DNA of 64,000 bases from positions 596,260-660,259 of the forward strand of contig NZ_JADPQG010000003.1 of NCBI RefSeq assembly GCF_015687175.1, given 5' to 3'. Positions 9,711 through 17,548 of the stretch are shown in pieces. Origin of the DNA: Reinekea sp. G2M2-21. GTDB lineage: Bacteria; Pseudomonadota; Gammaproteobacteria; Pseudomonadales; Natronospirillaceae. The position numbers and the translations under genes are program-made. The notes beneath the pieces are model-generated. The model searched no databases and was not told where the DNA came from. It worked only from the letters and a program-made list of their open reading frames with translations. The number at the start of each line of letters is the position of its first letter. The first letter of the stretch is position 1.

Positions 9711-9979
9711 TTAAGGGCATCTCTAAAAAGTCCGTCGATCTCTGCGCGTGTGCTAACAACGTGCAAAACAAGGCAAACACTGAAGGGAATGACGAGTCCT
9801 TTTCAAAGTGTTTAACGATGTTTTGTGCGTTGTTAACCCGCGCCCTGCGGGGAGTTAAGAACGAACTTATGGCATTGTTGAAAATTCTTAACTTAGCCCG
9901 CTAGGTTTGCAAATTTTCGCCTCGCCCGAAGTCCGTTCTTAAATCCAGAGTCAGATGGACTTTCTAGAGATGCCCTTAA
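9711..9979. mobile_element. MITE-like element, 269 bp, with 15-bp terminal inverted repeats
   Basis: The ends are TTAAGGGCATCTCTA (9711-9725) and TAGAGATGCCCTTAA (9965-9979), a perfect inverted repeat; TTAA may be a target duplication or part of the repeat. Inside are nested hairpins: a long imperfect one of about 85 bases from GCTAACAACGTGCAAAACA to TGTTTTGTGCGTTGTTAAC (about 9752-9837), and AGTTAAGAA/TTCTTAACT (9851-9893). No open reading frame of note. Ends and size fit a non-autonomous element mobilised in trans; the parent transposon family is not identified. Confidence 0.7.
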
Positions 9980-10030
9980 AACAAACCCAAATGCGAGTGC
10001 AACGCCCGCGTTTGGCAAGAGATGAATACT

Positions 10031-10963
10031 ATGCTTACCGTACCCGTTATCGATTTCAGTGCGTTCCTCAATGGAACAGATCGTCAGCGTGTCGCTGACG
10101 ACATTCTTCAAGCCAGTCAACAGATTGGATTTTTTTACCTGAGTAATGTGGGTATCGCCGACGCCGAAGTCACCAAAGCCTTTCGTGCTGCGCACACGTT
10201 TTTCCAATTACCTGCGTCCGAGAAAAATGCTCTCGCCTGGCAAAACGCCGCGAGCAACCGAGGCTACATTGCGGTGAAACGAGAGACATTGGACCCAACC
10301 CAGAAAAGTGACTTAAAAGAAGCGTTTAACCTTGGAACACAATGGCAAGAGCAAGACCCATCGCACCCGGCCAAAAACAAATGGCCAACCGGGCTTGCCG
10401 AATTTAAAGAACAGCAACAGCTATTTATCCGCTTATGCACCGACACGGCGAATCAGGTATTACGCGCGTTGGCGCTTTCTCTGCACATTGATGAAGAATT
10501 TTTCGTGCGCGCGCATGATCAGCAGGAACATACGTTCCGCCTGTTGCACTATCCGCCGATTCCAGACGATGTGGTGTTACAGGATGGAGAAAACCGCGCC
10601 GGTGCGCATACGGACTACGGCAGCATCACGCTGTTATTTCAGGACGACGTTGGCGGTTTAGAAGTTAAAAAAAAATCCGGCGAATGGGTGACTGCGCCGT
10701 CAATTCCTGGCACCGTTGTTGTTAATACCGGCGATCTGATGCAACGCTGGACGAATAACGTGATTTCCTCGAATCCTCATCGCGTTCGGCAACCCGAGAA
10801 AAGCCGCAAAAAATCTCGATATTCCATAGCCTTTTTTTGTACGCCCAACCGAAACCAACTCATTGAAACGATACCCGGTTGTACGGCACTCAACCCTGAC
10901 ATTCATTACGAGCCCGTCACCACTCAGATTTATATGGAAGAACGTTTGAATCGAACCTATTGA
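10031..10963 (+). CDS. 2-oxoglutarate/Fe(II)-dependent oxygenase, isopenicillin N synthase-like
   Basis: About 310 residues. N-terminal non-haem dioxygenase domain (VPVIDFSAFL...) and C-terminal 2OG-Fe(II) domain with the iron triad His-x-Asp...His seen as AGAHTDYGS and SNPHRVRQP, and the co-substrate Arg-x-Ser seen as SRYSIAFF. The ATG at 10031 is preferred because AAGAG lies 9 bases before it; ATG 10022 sits directly on that site. It follows the purine importer on the same strand, separated by the MITE. Its substrate is unknown; oxidation of a purine derivative is only a guess from position. Confidence 0.85.
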   Translation: MLTVPVIDFSAFLNGTDRQRVADDILQASQQIGFFYLSNVGIADAEVTKAFRAAHTFFQLPASEKNALAWQNAASNRGYIAVKRETLDPTQKSDLKEAFNLGTQWQEQDPSHPAKNKWPTGLAEFKEQQQLFIRLCTDTANQVLRALALSLHIDEEFFVRAHDQQEHTFRLLHYPPIPDDVVLQDGENRAGAHTDYGSITLLFQDDVGGLEVKKKSGEWVTAPSIPGTVVVNTGDLMQRWTNNVISSNPHRVRQPEKSRKKSRYSIAFFCTPNRNQLIETIPGCTALNPDIHYEPVTTQIYMEERLNRTY

Positions 10964-11767
10964 AAGTTTTCGGCTGAAAGCCGAATGGTAATTGCTTAAG
11001 CAGATGTAGTTTATATTTTCGGCATTTTCTTCATTTAGCGACCTTTTTTCGTTGGGAGATTTTCTCCGTCAAGGGCTGCGCCGGTTCGACGATTTGTGCT
11101 CACTTGTTCAAGCATCCCTGCTTGACCAACCCGTGAGACGAGAAATGCTTCGTGTGGTCGCTAAAAAAAGGTGGTGAAACAGCCGTATGAATCGCCATTT
11201 TAGCGATTATTTCTAAAATCGATTTCTGTCAAACCATCTTTTGACCTACTAATCGAAAGCCATTGCCGACCATGGTGTAAATAACCGCTCCGTCGCATCT
11301 GCTTTGGCTGACTACATTGACACGTCGCAACGGATTCAAGGGCAGGGAAGCCCTTGTAAGCGCCGCGCGTGCAGGGACGCACGCTCAAGCGACCGTTCAA
11401 AGTTCGTGTCAATTCAGGAAGAGTACCAAAGCGGGCGACAAAAGGGGGGGTAAAATCGATTAATAGCGAAGCCCCAATGGGCTTCGATTCGATTTTAACG
11501 ACTTCACCTCTGGTGAAGGCCGGATCAAGGGGATCGCCCCTTGGAATGAAAAACCTCCGAAAGATTCTTTCATTCAGAACTATAAACGAATCGTCTGATC
11601 TGATTGGTTTTGTATGACGAGGGATGCACAGCTAAACCAGACCGTAGGTACTCTCGAAATGTAAATCTCCATGCCGATTACGCTAAATCAAGTGCCTTTC
11701 GCTGAAAGCCCCACCTCCGCGAATATTAGACTATGCTTGATAACAACTTATAAAGAGAACCACCATC
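10964..11767. other. 804-base gene-free stretch packed with short hairpins
   Basis: No credible gene. It contains a 10-bp inverted repeat bounding a 132-bp segment (TTTAGCGACC 11034-11043 / GGTCGCTAAA 11156-11165) and at least seven perfect short hairpins: 11109-11124, 11337-11356, 11367-11384, 11451-11497, 11502-11518, 11526-11543 and 11544-11575. Three of them share a loop reading CAGGGA on one strand (CAAGGG-CAGGGAAG-CCCTTG, GCGTG-CAGGGACG-CACGC, and the complement of AAGCATCCCTGCTT). The short open frames here are low-complexity by-products of these repeats. Probably decayed repeat elements; a structured RNA is an alternative. Confidence 0.6.
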
Positions 11768-12883
11768 ATGAGAGTGCTAATTATCAATTTGCTGATGCTG
11801 GGCCAGTTGGCGGGTGCAGCGACGTTACGGGTATTAAACTGGTCAGACTACATTGACGAAGCGTTTCTGATCCAGTTTTCACAGCAGTTTAATGTCGAGG
11901 TCGACTACGTAACCTATGAGGATGTCGATCAGTTTGATTTCCAGTTTTTCCTCAGCGAAACACAGTTCGATGTGGTGTTTCCACCCATCGACTCAATGCC
12001 AACCATGATCGACCGCGGCCTAACAATCCCGCTAAATAAAACTTGGTTGCCTAACCTGAAGCAAATCGATCCCACCCAATTGCAGCGCCTTTCAACATAC
12101 GACCCAGGTAATCAATTTGCACTACCCTACCTGTGGGGCACTACCGGGTTGGGTGTAAATGTCGACAAAGTTAAAACCGTACTCGGGGTGGATGAAGTGC
12201 CGCCGAGTTGGGCGCTGATATTTGATCCGCAGTACGCACAGAAACTTCAAGCCTGCGGTATTTCGTGGTTAGACAGCGAAATTGAGATGCTGCCTCTGGG
12301 CCTAAACTACTCTGGTCGGGATCCTCAATCTACATCTCGCACCGACTTTCGCACAGCCGAAGGACTCCTCAGCCAGGTATCTCCATTCGTACGTAGCTTT
12401 ACTTCCGAGACATATATGGAACCCTTCCGCGATGGCCAACTGTGTGTCGTGGTTGGATATTCGGGTGATATCTATCAGGCAATTTTTGAAGCGGAAGAGT
12501 CAAACAACGGACAGAATCTGGAGTACATCATTCCCAAAGAAGGCACCTTTGTTTGGTTCGACCCGGTTGTTATTACCAGTAAGGATAACACCCGATTGGC
12601 GCATGAGTTTGTGAATGCTTTAATGGATCCAAAAAACATTGCCGGTATCACCAACTACGTGTGGTACGCGAACGCCGTTCCTGCGTCGTTGCCGTTTATC
12701 GACGACGATATAAAAGAAGATCCATCGATCTATCCCGATAAGGAAACGGCTGATAAGTTGTTCGGCTATCCAGTCTATGAAGACGGCACCTTACGCACCA
12801 TGACCCGACGCTGGACCATCGTAAAATGCGCAGCCGGTCAGGAGTGTCTGGTGCCGTTGGAAGCGATCCCTTCCAGTCAATGA
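11768..12883 (+). CDS. spermidine/putrescine-type periplasmic binding protein (orphan PotD/PotF homologue)
   Basis: 371 residues with a short signal peptide (MRVLIINLLMLGQLAGA, cleavage before ATLRVLNWSDYID). The LNWSDYID start of the mature part, LWGTTGLGVN (about 120), VVGYSGDIYQA (about 230) and TNYVWYANAVP near the C-terminus are shared with PotF and match the PotF of this window (45634-46725) position by position. AAAGAGAA is the ribosome-binding site. No permease or ATPase gene adjoins it, so it either feeds the PotGHI system encoded at 42.7-45.6 kb, or serves as a sensor. The next gene is convergent. Confidence 0.85.
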   Translation: MRVLIINLLMLGQLAGAATLRVLNWSDYIDEAFLIQFSQQFNVEVDYVTYEDVDQFDFQFFLSETQFDVVFPPIDSMPTMIDRGLTIPLNKTWLPNLKQIDPTQLQRLSTYDPGNQFALPYLWGTTGLGVNVDKVKTVLGVDEVPPSWALIFDPQYAQKLQACGISWLDSEIEMLPLGLNYSGRDPQSTSRTDFRTAEGLLSQVSPFVRSFTSETYMEPFRDGQLCVVVGYSGDIYQAIFEAEESNNGQNLEYIIPKEGTFVWFDPVVITSKDNTRLAHEFVNALMDPKNIAGITNYVWYANAVPASLPFIDDDIKEDPSIYPDKETADKLFGYPVYEDGTLRTMTRRWTIVKCAAGQECLVPLEAIPSSQ

Positions 12884-12891
12884 TCCGCCAA

Positions 12892-12922
12892 GCCCTGAAT
12901 CGCGGCGAAGACGAATCAGGGC
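12892..12922 (+). terminator. hairpin after the orphan PotF homologue
   Basis: GCCCTGA (12892-12898) pairs with TCAGGGC (12916-12922), seven base pairs, six to ten bases after the stop codon. There is no T-run, so intrinsic termination is uncertain. Confidence 0.3.
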
Positions 12923-12955
12923 AAGGCCTGTAATGCTGAGCGGAACATCAACCGA

Positions 12956-14869
12956 TTAACGTCGGTTTACACCCATAAAGCGTGCTGCGACTCTTCCGGG
13001 CAGGAGCAACATCGTCAATAAGAAGACAAGAGGAAACGGCACGGCACCAATCGACACGTTAATAACCTCAGTCTCGTCTTTCTGTTCATCATCGGCAGCC
13101 GAGTCGCTGTCGTTTCCATTGCCATCGTTAGAAGAATCATCTTCTGGGTCGTCCGGTACTTCAGGAACTTCCGGTTCATCCGTCACGGGCGGTTCGTCCA
13201 CCTCATCGGCTTCTGTTGCCAATAAATCGATGGCGTCGACGCTGAACGCAGGCGACAAAAACTGTTGGCCGCCACTGCCACTGATCACCTCTAATGTCAG
13301 GACATTCCATGCCTCAGCATCCGCCTGCCAGGCACTGGCCGGAATGGCATAAGTGAACGTTGTATTGTTACAACGGTAGGAACCCGTCGTCAGTGATCGT
13401 GTCTTGGGTTGTACCGATGCCGCTTTAATGTCCGACTGCCAGCCATTCACTTTTATCCGCGCTCTACCACCGGAAAAGGCACAGGTAATACCGATTCTTA
13501 AAATGCGATTTTGTTGCCGTTCAGCCTCAGTTAATTTGAACTGAATCCGATATTGGTTATTGATGTCTTTCCAAAAATAAGCAGGGAAATCTGCGTCAAC
13601 ATTCTCGCCAATGGTAAAAAGACCGGAGCCCCAAGATTCGATCCGAGAGTCAGACGGATGCATAATTGTCAGTTTGTCACCGTTCAGAAATTCTGTCGGC
13701 GAACCGTCCCAGGTGCCAATTCGCCAGACGGCTGCGTCGGTGTCTGGATCGTGCTCAATGGTGTGCGAATTCAAAATAGTCGTTTCACCGGCAACCACTG
13801 TCACCTGTCTCGCCAATACCGACAACTCGTTTTTGTAGAGTGTCATAGTGTATTCACCCGGACGCATATCCGGGCTTTTAAAATAGCCGGTTGCGCTGTC
13901 TGGCGTCGTCCAGTACTGGGCCGTCTCGTTAGCAAACCCAACGGTGTATTCCGACGCACTGTCGCGACCATGAATAGCCACCATAGCGACCTTACCTCGT
14001 TCCGATGGCGCCATATACCCGAGTAAATCCAGCTTGGAAAACCAAGACGTATCAACCGCTCCCGGTTCTGAGCCATCCGTCACCACAAAGGTATAGTCGT
14101 TTAAGATGTGTGTCCGAAATGCTTCCGTCTGTGTTTGACCATAATTCACAATGTAAGTTATTTCCTGATCGCCACCACCTTGGTTCAATAAACTACGGTA
14201 GAATGGTCCACCTGATCCGCCTTCCTGATTGCCACGCACAACCCACATGCCCACATTGCTGCCCGTAGCGCCGATAAACTGCCAGTCTTTCAAGCGCATA
14301 TTGGAGTAATGTTTGGACCGGGTTTCCCCATTTGGCAACGCGAAAATGTCAGACGCTTCCACGGTAGAAACGGTACGGCTGATATTCGAAGGTTCAGGAC
14401 CGTTCGGCAACAGATTCGCATTGAGCCGCAGAATGTAGCGGACGTGTCCATGAATATTTGGCTCTGTGGTGAAATAGGTTGCCATGTAAATATGCGGATA
14501 ACCATTGCGTGCCATATAGTAGTGCGTTAAATCCCCTGCCTTGACGGTAACCACCACAAATTGGTTTTCAACGACTCGGGCATCCACGGTTACTGCACTT
14601 ACCCCCGAATAAAGCCAGTCAAAACCGGAGTTTACCTGTGAACCCCGTGATTGATTCTGATACTCAACACCATTGAATTTCAGTGAGGCAATATCGCCTG
14701 CGGATTGAACACTGACGCCATTATCCAAACGCCGGATCTTAAACGTCAGCCCTGCTCCCGTATCCACATCAAAATACTGCTGCGTGGTGGTCAGCCCAAA
14801 ATCGGCCATGGCCAGTAACGGAAAAAAAGCAGCCATTATGCTGCCCAGAAGGGTTTTAAATGATTTCAC
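12956..14869 (-). CDS. family PL4 rhamnogalacturonan lyase with C-terminal membrane tail
   Basis: 637 residues: Sec signal peptide (to about residue 22, ...LLAMADFG), an N-terminal beta-sandwich lyase domain (about 23-285), a fibronectin-III-like domain (about 290-365, RPGEYTMTLYKNEL), then a carbohydrate-binding jelly-roll domain (about 375-545) with the PL4 hallmark WRIGTWDGSPTEFLNGDKL and MHPSDSR. PL4 enzymes cleave the rhamnogalacturonan I backbone of pectin by beta-elimination. The last 90 residues are unusual: an acidic Asp/Glu/Pro/Ser linker (about 548-602), one hydrophobic segment (about 609-625) and a basic end (RFMGVNRR), a layout like C-terminal sorting tails. No other pectin gene is nearby. 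Confidence 0.85.
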   Translation of the reverse strand: MKSFKTLLGSIMAAFFPLLAMADFGLTTTQQYFDVDTGAGLTFKIRRLDNGVSVQSAGDIASLKFNGVEYQNQSRGSQVNSGFDWLYSGVSAVTVDARVVENQFVVVTVKAGDLTHYYMARNGYPHIYMATYFTTEPNIHGHVRYILRLNANLLPNGPEPSNISRTVSTVEASDIFALPNGETRSKHYSNMRLKDWQFIGATGSNVGMWVVRGNQEGGSGGPFYRSLLNQGGGDQEITYIVNYGQTQTEAFRTHILNDYTFVVTDGSEPGAVDTSWFSKLDLLGYMAPSERGKVAMVAIHGRDSASEYTVGFANETAQYWTTPDSATGYFKSPDMRPGEYTMTLYKNELSVLARQVTVVAGETTILNSHTIEHDPDTDAAVWRIGTWDGSPTEFLNGDKLTIMHPSDSRIESWGSGLFTIGENVDADFPAYFWKDINNQYRIQFKLTEAERQQNRILRIGITCAFSGGRARIKVNGWQSDIKAASVQPKTRSLTTGSYRCNNTTFTYAIPASAWQADAEAWNVLTLEVISGSGGQQFLSPAFSVDAIDLLATEADEVDEPPVTDEPEVPEVPDDPEDDSSNDGNGNDSDSAADDEQKDETEVINVSIGAVPFPLVFLLTMLLLPGRVAARFMGVNRR

Positions 14870-15118
14870 TCATCAGTCCTTATATTGATTGAGTGCTTAA
14901 GGTAACTGGTTTCGTCAGATCAAATCAGAACGGGCTATCAGTTCTTAAAAGATTCTCAACTTCCTTGCTAAAAGCATGAACAGCCTCACAACTTTTTATT
15001 GCTGGAGCACTGATGACAGCTATGTCAGTAAACAATGAACACCGAAATCGACGCTCAAGTTCGCGCGTTCGTGAAAATTACTCATAACTGGCACCGGATG
15101 GATCGACTGCTGACCGCT

Positions 15119-15688
15119 TCACTTGCCCTGCAACACCGCATGCAAGCCCGGTTTGTTTTCTTTAATCTCTTCGGCACTCAACCCTTGAAGTTCATACGGA
15201 AACACTAACCAGTCATCGGTGGCATGTAATACATAGTGTGGCGTTGTTTGTGTCCGTTGATAACCATTACGCTGATACAAAGTGGCAATACGGATGTCTG
15301 CAGGGCAGTTTTTTTTCAGTTGTTTTCGTAACCGGTTTATTGTCGACTCAATACTTAAACCCGTACTGTATACATCGTCTACGATCAGTAGCGCATCGTC
15401 TGCGTTTAAATTTTCGATCAGATACTGCGTGCCATGCACCCGAATGGATTCCGGTTCGCTGACCATGGATTCATAGCTGGGCAATCCTTTATAAGACGTT
15501 CGAACCGAAATGTGATCGGTTTCAATACCCAGAGTCTGCAAACACTCCTGCACATAAATACCGACAGCACTGCCACCGCGCCAGAGACCGACGATAAAGG
15601 TTGGGCGAAAACCTGACTCAAATATCTGAACACCCAGACGAAATGAATCCTGTATAAGCTGATCTTCATTGAGGTAGATTTTTTTCAT
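15119..15688 (-). CDS. phosphoribosyltransferase-family protein (paralogue 1)
   Basis: 189 residues of the type I phosphoribosyltransferase fold. The PRPP-binding loop is LLIVDDVYSTGLS (about 118-130); the pyrophosphate loop region reads GLWRGGSAVG (about 34-43). It is similar along its whole length to the divergent gene at 15755-16318, sharing DSGFRPTFI-like, LWRGG and the PRPP loop, which points to an old duplication. Purine salvage (base + PRPP to nucleotide) is the likely role given the surrounding purine genes; base specificity is unknown. It starts 66 bases from its paralogue. Confidence 0.8.
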   Translation of the reverse strand: MKKIYLNEDQLIQDSFRLGVQIFESGFRPTFIVGLWRGGSAVGIYVQECLQTLGIETDHISVRTSYKGLPSYESMVSEPESIRVHGTQYLIENLNADDALLIVDDVYSTGLSIESTINRLRKQLKKNCPADIRIATLYQRNGYQRTQTTPHYVLHATDDWLVFPYELQGLSAEEIKENKPGLHAVLQGK

Positions 15689-15754
15689 CGCTTACCTGTC
15701 CGATCTAATAGTTACTGCGTATGATGTTGTGGTTAATTCGCAAGAGTTCTGGTC

Positions 15755-16318
15755 ATGGAAAAAACCTATTTATCCGGTGAACAACTGTTGATGGATTCGT
15801 TCACCCTGGCGAAAAAAGTATTGGACAGCGGCTTCCGTCCCACCTTTATCATTGCACTGTGGCGTGGTGGAGCGCCGATCGGCATCGCGGTACAGGAGTT
15901 CCTCAGTTACCACGGCATCGTAACCGACAACATTGCCATCCGTACCTCGTCCTACGCGGCCGGAATCGATCAGCAAGCAAGAACCGTCAAGGTTCATGAT
16001 CTGAACTATCTGATTAAAAATGTTCAGGACCACGACAAACTCTTGATCGTCGATGACGTATTCGACACCGGCCGTTCCATTGCTGCGGTGCTCGATCAGT
16101 TAAAAGCCAAGACACGTCGTAACATGCCAACAGACGTGCGTATTGCGATCCCATTTTACAAACCCAGTCGCCGAGAAGTTGATTTCGAACCCGACTACTT
16201 TGTTCATGAAACGTCGGCTTGGCTTAAGTATCCACATTCCCTCGAAGGCCTGACGGTTGAGGAAATCAAAACGCATCGGCCAGAGCTATACAGCATTCTG
16301 AAAGCGCACCTACTTTAG
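15755..16318 (+). CDS. phosphoribosyltransferase-family protein (paralogue 2)
   Basis: 187 residues, same fold as its divergent neighbour. PRPP loop LLIVDDVFDTGRSIAAV (about 96-112) is closer to the classical VVDDVxxTGRT form than that of paralogue 1. LWRGGAPIGIAVQEFL is at about 36-51. The two copies differ strongly in the segment between the two motifs (SSYAAGIDQQA here), which usually shapes the acceptor pocket, so different bases may be used. It converges on the allantoate amidohydrolase gene, with a 9-base overlap at the 3' ends. Confidence 0.8.
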   Translation: MEKTYLSGEQLLMDSFTLAKKVLDSGFRPTFIIALWRGGAPIGIAVQEFLSYHGIVTDNIAIRTSSYAAGIDQQARTVKVHDLNYLIKNVQDHDKLLIVDDVFDTGRSIAAVLDQLKAKTRRNMPTDVRIAIPFYKPSRREVDFEPDYFVHETSAWLKYPHSLEGLTVEEIKTHRPELYSILKAHLL

Positions 16319-17548
16319 AGCTTGTAACATTAAGGCTTCTTTCATCACGTTAAACGCCAACCCGATATCGTCGGCAATTACCCGTTCATCCGGGTGATGG
16401 CTGATCCCTCCAGGGCTGCGGAGAAACAACATACCAACCGGTGCGACCGAAGCAACGGCCATCGCATCATGACCTGCGCCCGACGGTAAGGTTGGAATCT
16501 GTAAACCGGCATTGCGTGCAGCCTGATGAAATTGCTGCTGAATGTGATTATTACAAAGAACGGCGGGCGCTTCGTGATACCAATCGAACTCACAATTTAA
16601 TTGACGTTGTGCGGCCATCTGTTGCGCGAATGCTTCGATGCGCAGCACCAACGCGTCACGGTCGGCATCGTTTAACGCACGGACATCCAGCGTTAGAGTA
16701 CAGGCGCCAGCAATGACATTCGCAGCGCCGGGTTTAACGTTAACATTACCGACCGTGGCGACTTCCTGGTGTTGTCCGCCTCGCGCGCTGGTTTCAATAA
16801 ACTGAATCAACTCTGCCGCCCCGGCCAATGCGTCTTGGCGCATGTGCATTGGCGTAGTACCCGCGTGTCCGGCTTGGCCTTGAATACGAATGTGCGCGCG
16901 CTTGGCGCCCGCAATACCGGACACCACCCCTAACGGTTGCTGCAACGCTTCTAACACCGGTCCCTGTTCAATGTGAACTTCCCAATAGGCAAGAATATCG
17001 CGCGCATTAAGCGTCGCGGCAGACGTTTGATCGGCTGACAATCCAAATTCCTGAAGAGCATCTGCCATGGTTGTCCCGCTCCGGTCAGTCAGTTGCAACC
17101 AGTGACTGGCAAACTGACCGGCAAGCGCTTTCGAACCGATCAGCGTCGTGCCAAAACGCGTGCCTTCTTCGTCGGCAAAGCCAACCACATCAAGATGAAA
17201 GGGCAGCGGTGCCTGATCGGAAAAATAACTCAACAACTCAACTGCCAGCAGAACGCCGAGAATACCGTCGTATTTACCCGCGAATGGCACGGTGTCCAGG
17301 TGCGAACCCAGAATCAACCTGGGGACATTTTCTTTTGCTGCAGGCAGCCGACCCCACTGGTTACCCACGCTGTCTTGCCAACTCATCAGCCCCGCGTCGT
17401 TGAGCCACTGAGCGACCTGCTGATTTGCGGCTCGATGCTCCGGGGTCAGGTACTGGCGCAAGACGCCATCTTCCAGCTCACTGAACTGTGCGAGCTGATC
17501 ACAGCGCGCTAATACTCGGGCAACGATGTCCTGTGTTTTAGCCGGCAT
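16310..17548 (-). CDS. allC: allantoate amidohydrolase / N-carbamoyl-amino acid hydrolase (M20 family)
   Basis: 412 residues of the M20/M28 metallopeptidase-like hydrolases. Metal-site motifs: GSHLDTVPFAGKYDG (about 82-96), ADEEGTRFGTTLIGS (about 125), VHIEQGPVLE (about 192), the dimerisation motif GQAGHAGTTPMHMR (about 225) and PSGAGHDAMAVA (about 355). Members hydrolyse allantoate to ureidoglycine + CO2 + NH3, or N-carbamoyl amino acids or ureidoglycolate. The gene directly upstream encodes ureidoglycine-glyoxylate aminotransferase (11-base overlap), so allantoate is the likely substrate. Last gene of the 22.4-16.3 kb operon. Confidence 0.85.
   Translation of the reverse strand: MPAKTQDIVARVLARCDQLAQFSELEDGVLRQYLTPEHRAANQQVAQWLNDAGLMSWQDSVGNQWGRLPAAKENVPRLILGSHLDTVPFAGKYDGILGVLLAVELLSYFSDQAPLPFHLDVVGFADEEGTRFGTTLIGSKALAGQFASHWLQLTDRSGTTMADALQEFGLSADQTSAATLNARDILAYWEVHIEQGPVLEALQQPLGVVSGIAGAKRAHIRIQGQAGHAGTTPMHMRQDALAGAAELIQFIETSARGGQHQEVATVGNVNVKPGAANVIAGACTLTLDVRALNDADRDALVLRIEAFAQQMAAQRQLNCEFDWYHEAPAVLCNNHIQQQFHQAARNAGLQIPTLPSGAGHDAMAVASVAPVGMLFLRSPGGISHHPDERVIADDIGLAFNVMKEALMLQALK

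Noticed and set aside
11369..11617. 82-codon open frame in the hairpin-rich gap
   Set aside because: Its sequence is made of the palindromic repeats; no ribosome-binding site and no family resemblance.
12892..12922. Strong terminator after the orphan PotF homologue
   Set aside because: Hairpin only, with no T-run; kept as a low-confidence feature.
15033..15207. 57-codon open frame on the plus strand starting MNTEIDAQVRAF
   Set aside because: It runs into the 3' end of the phosphoribosyltransferase gene on the other strand, has no clear ribosome-binding site and no recognisable content.
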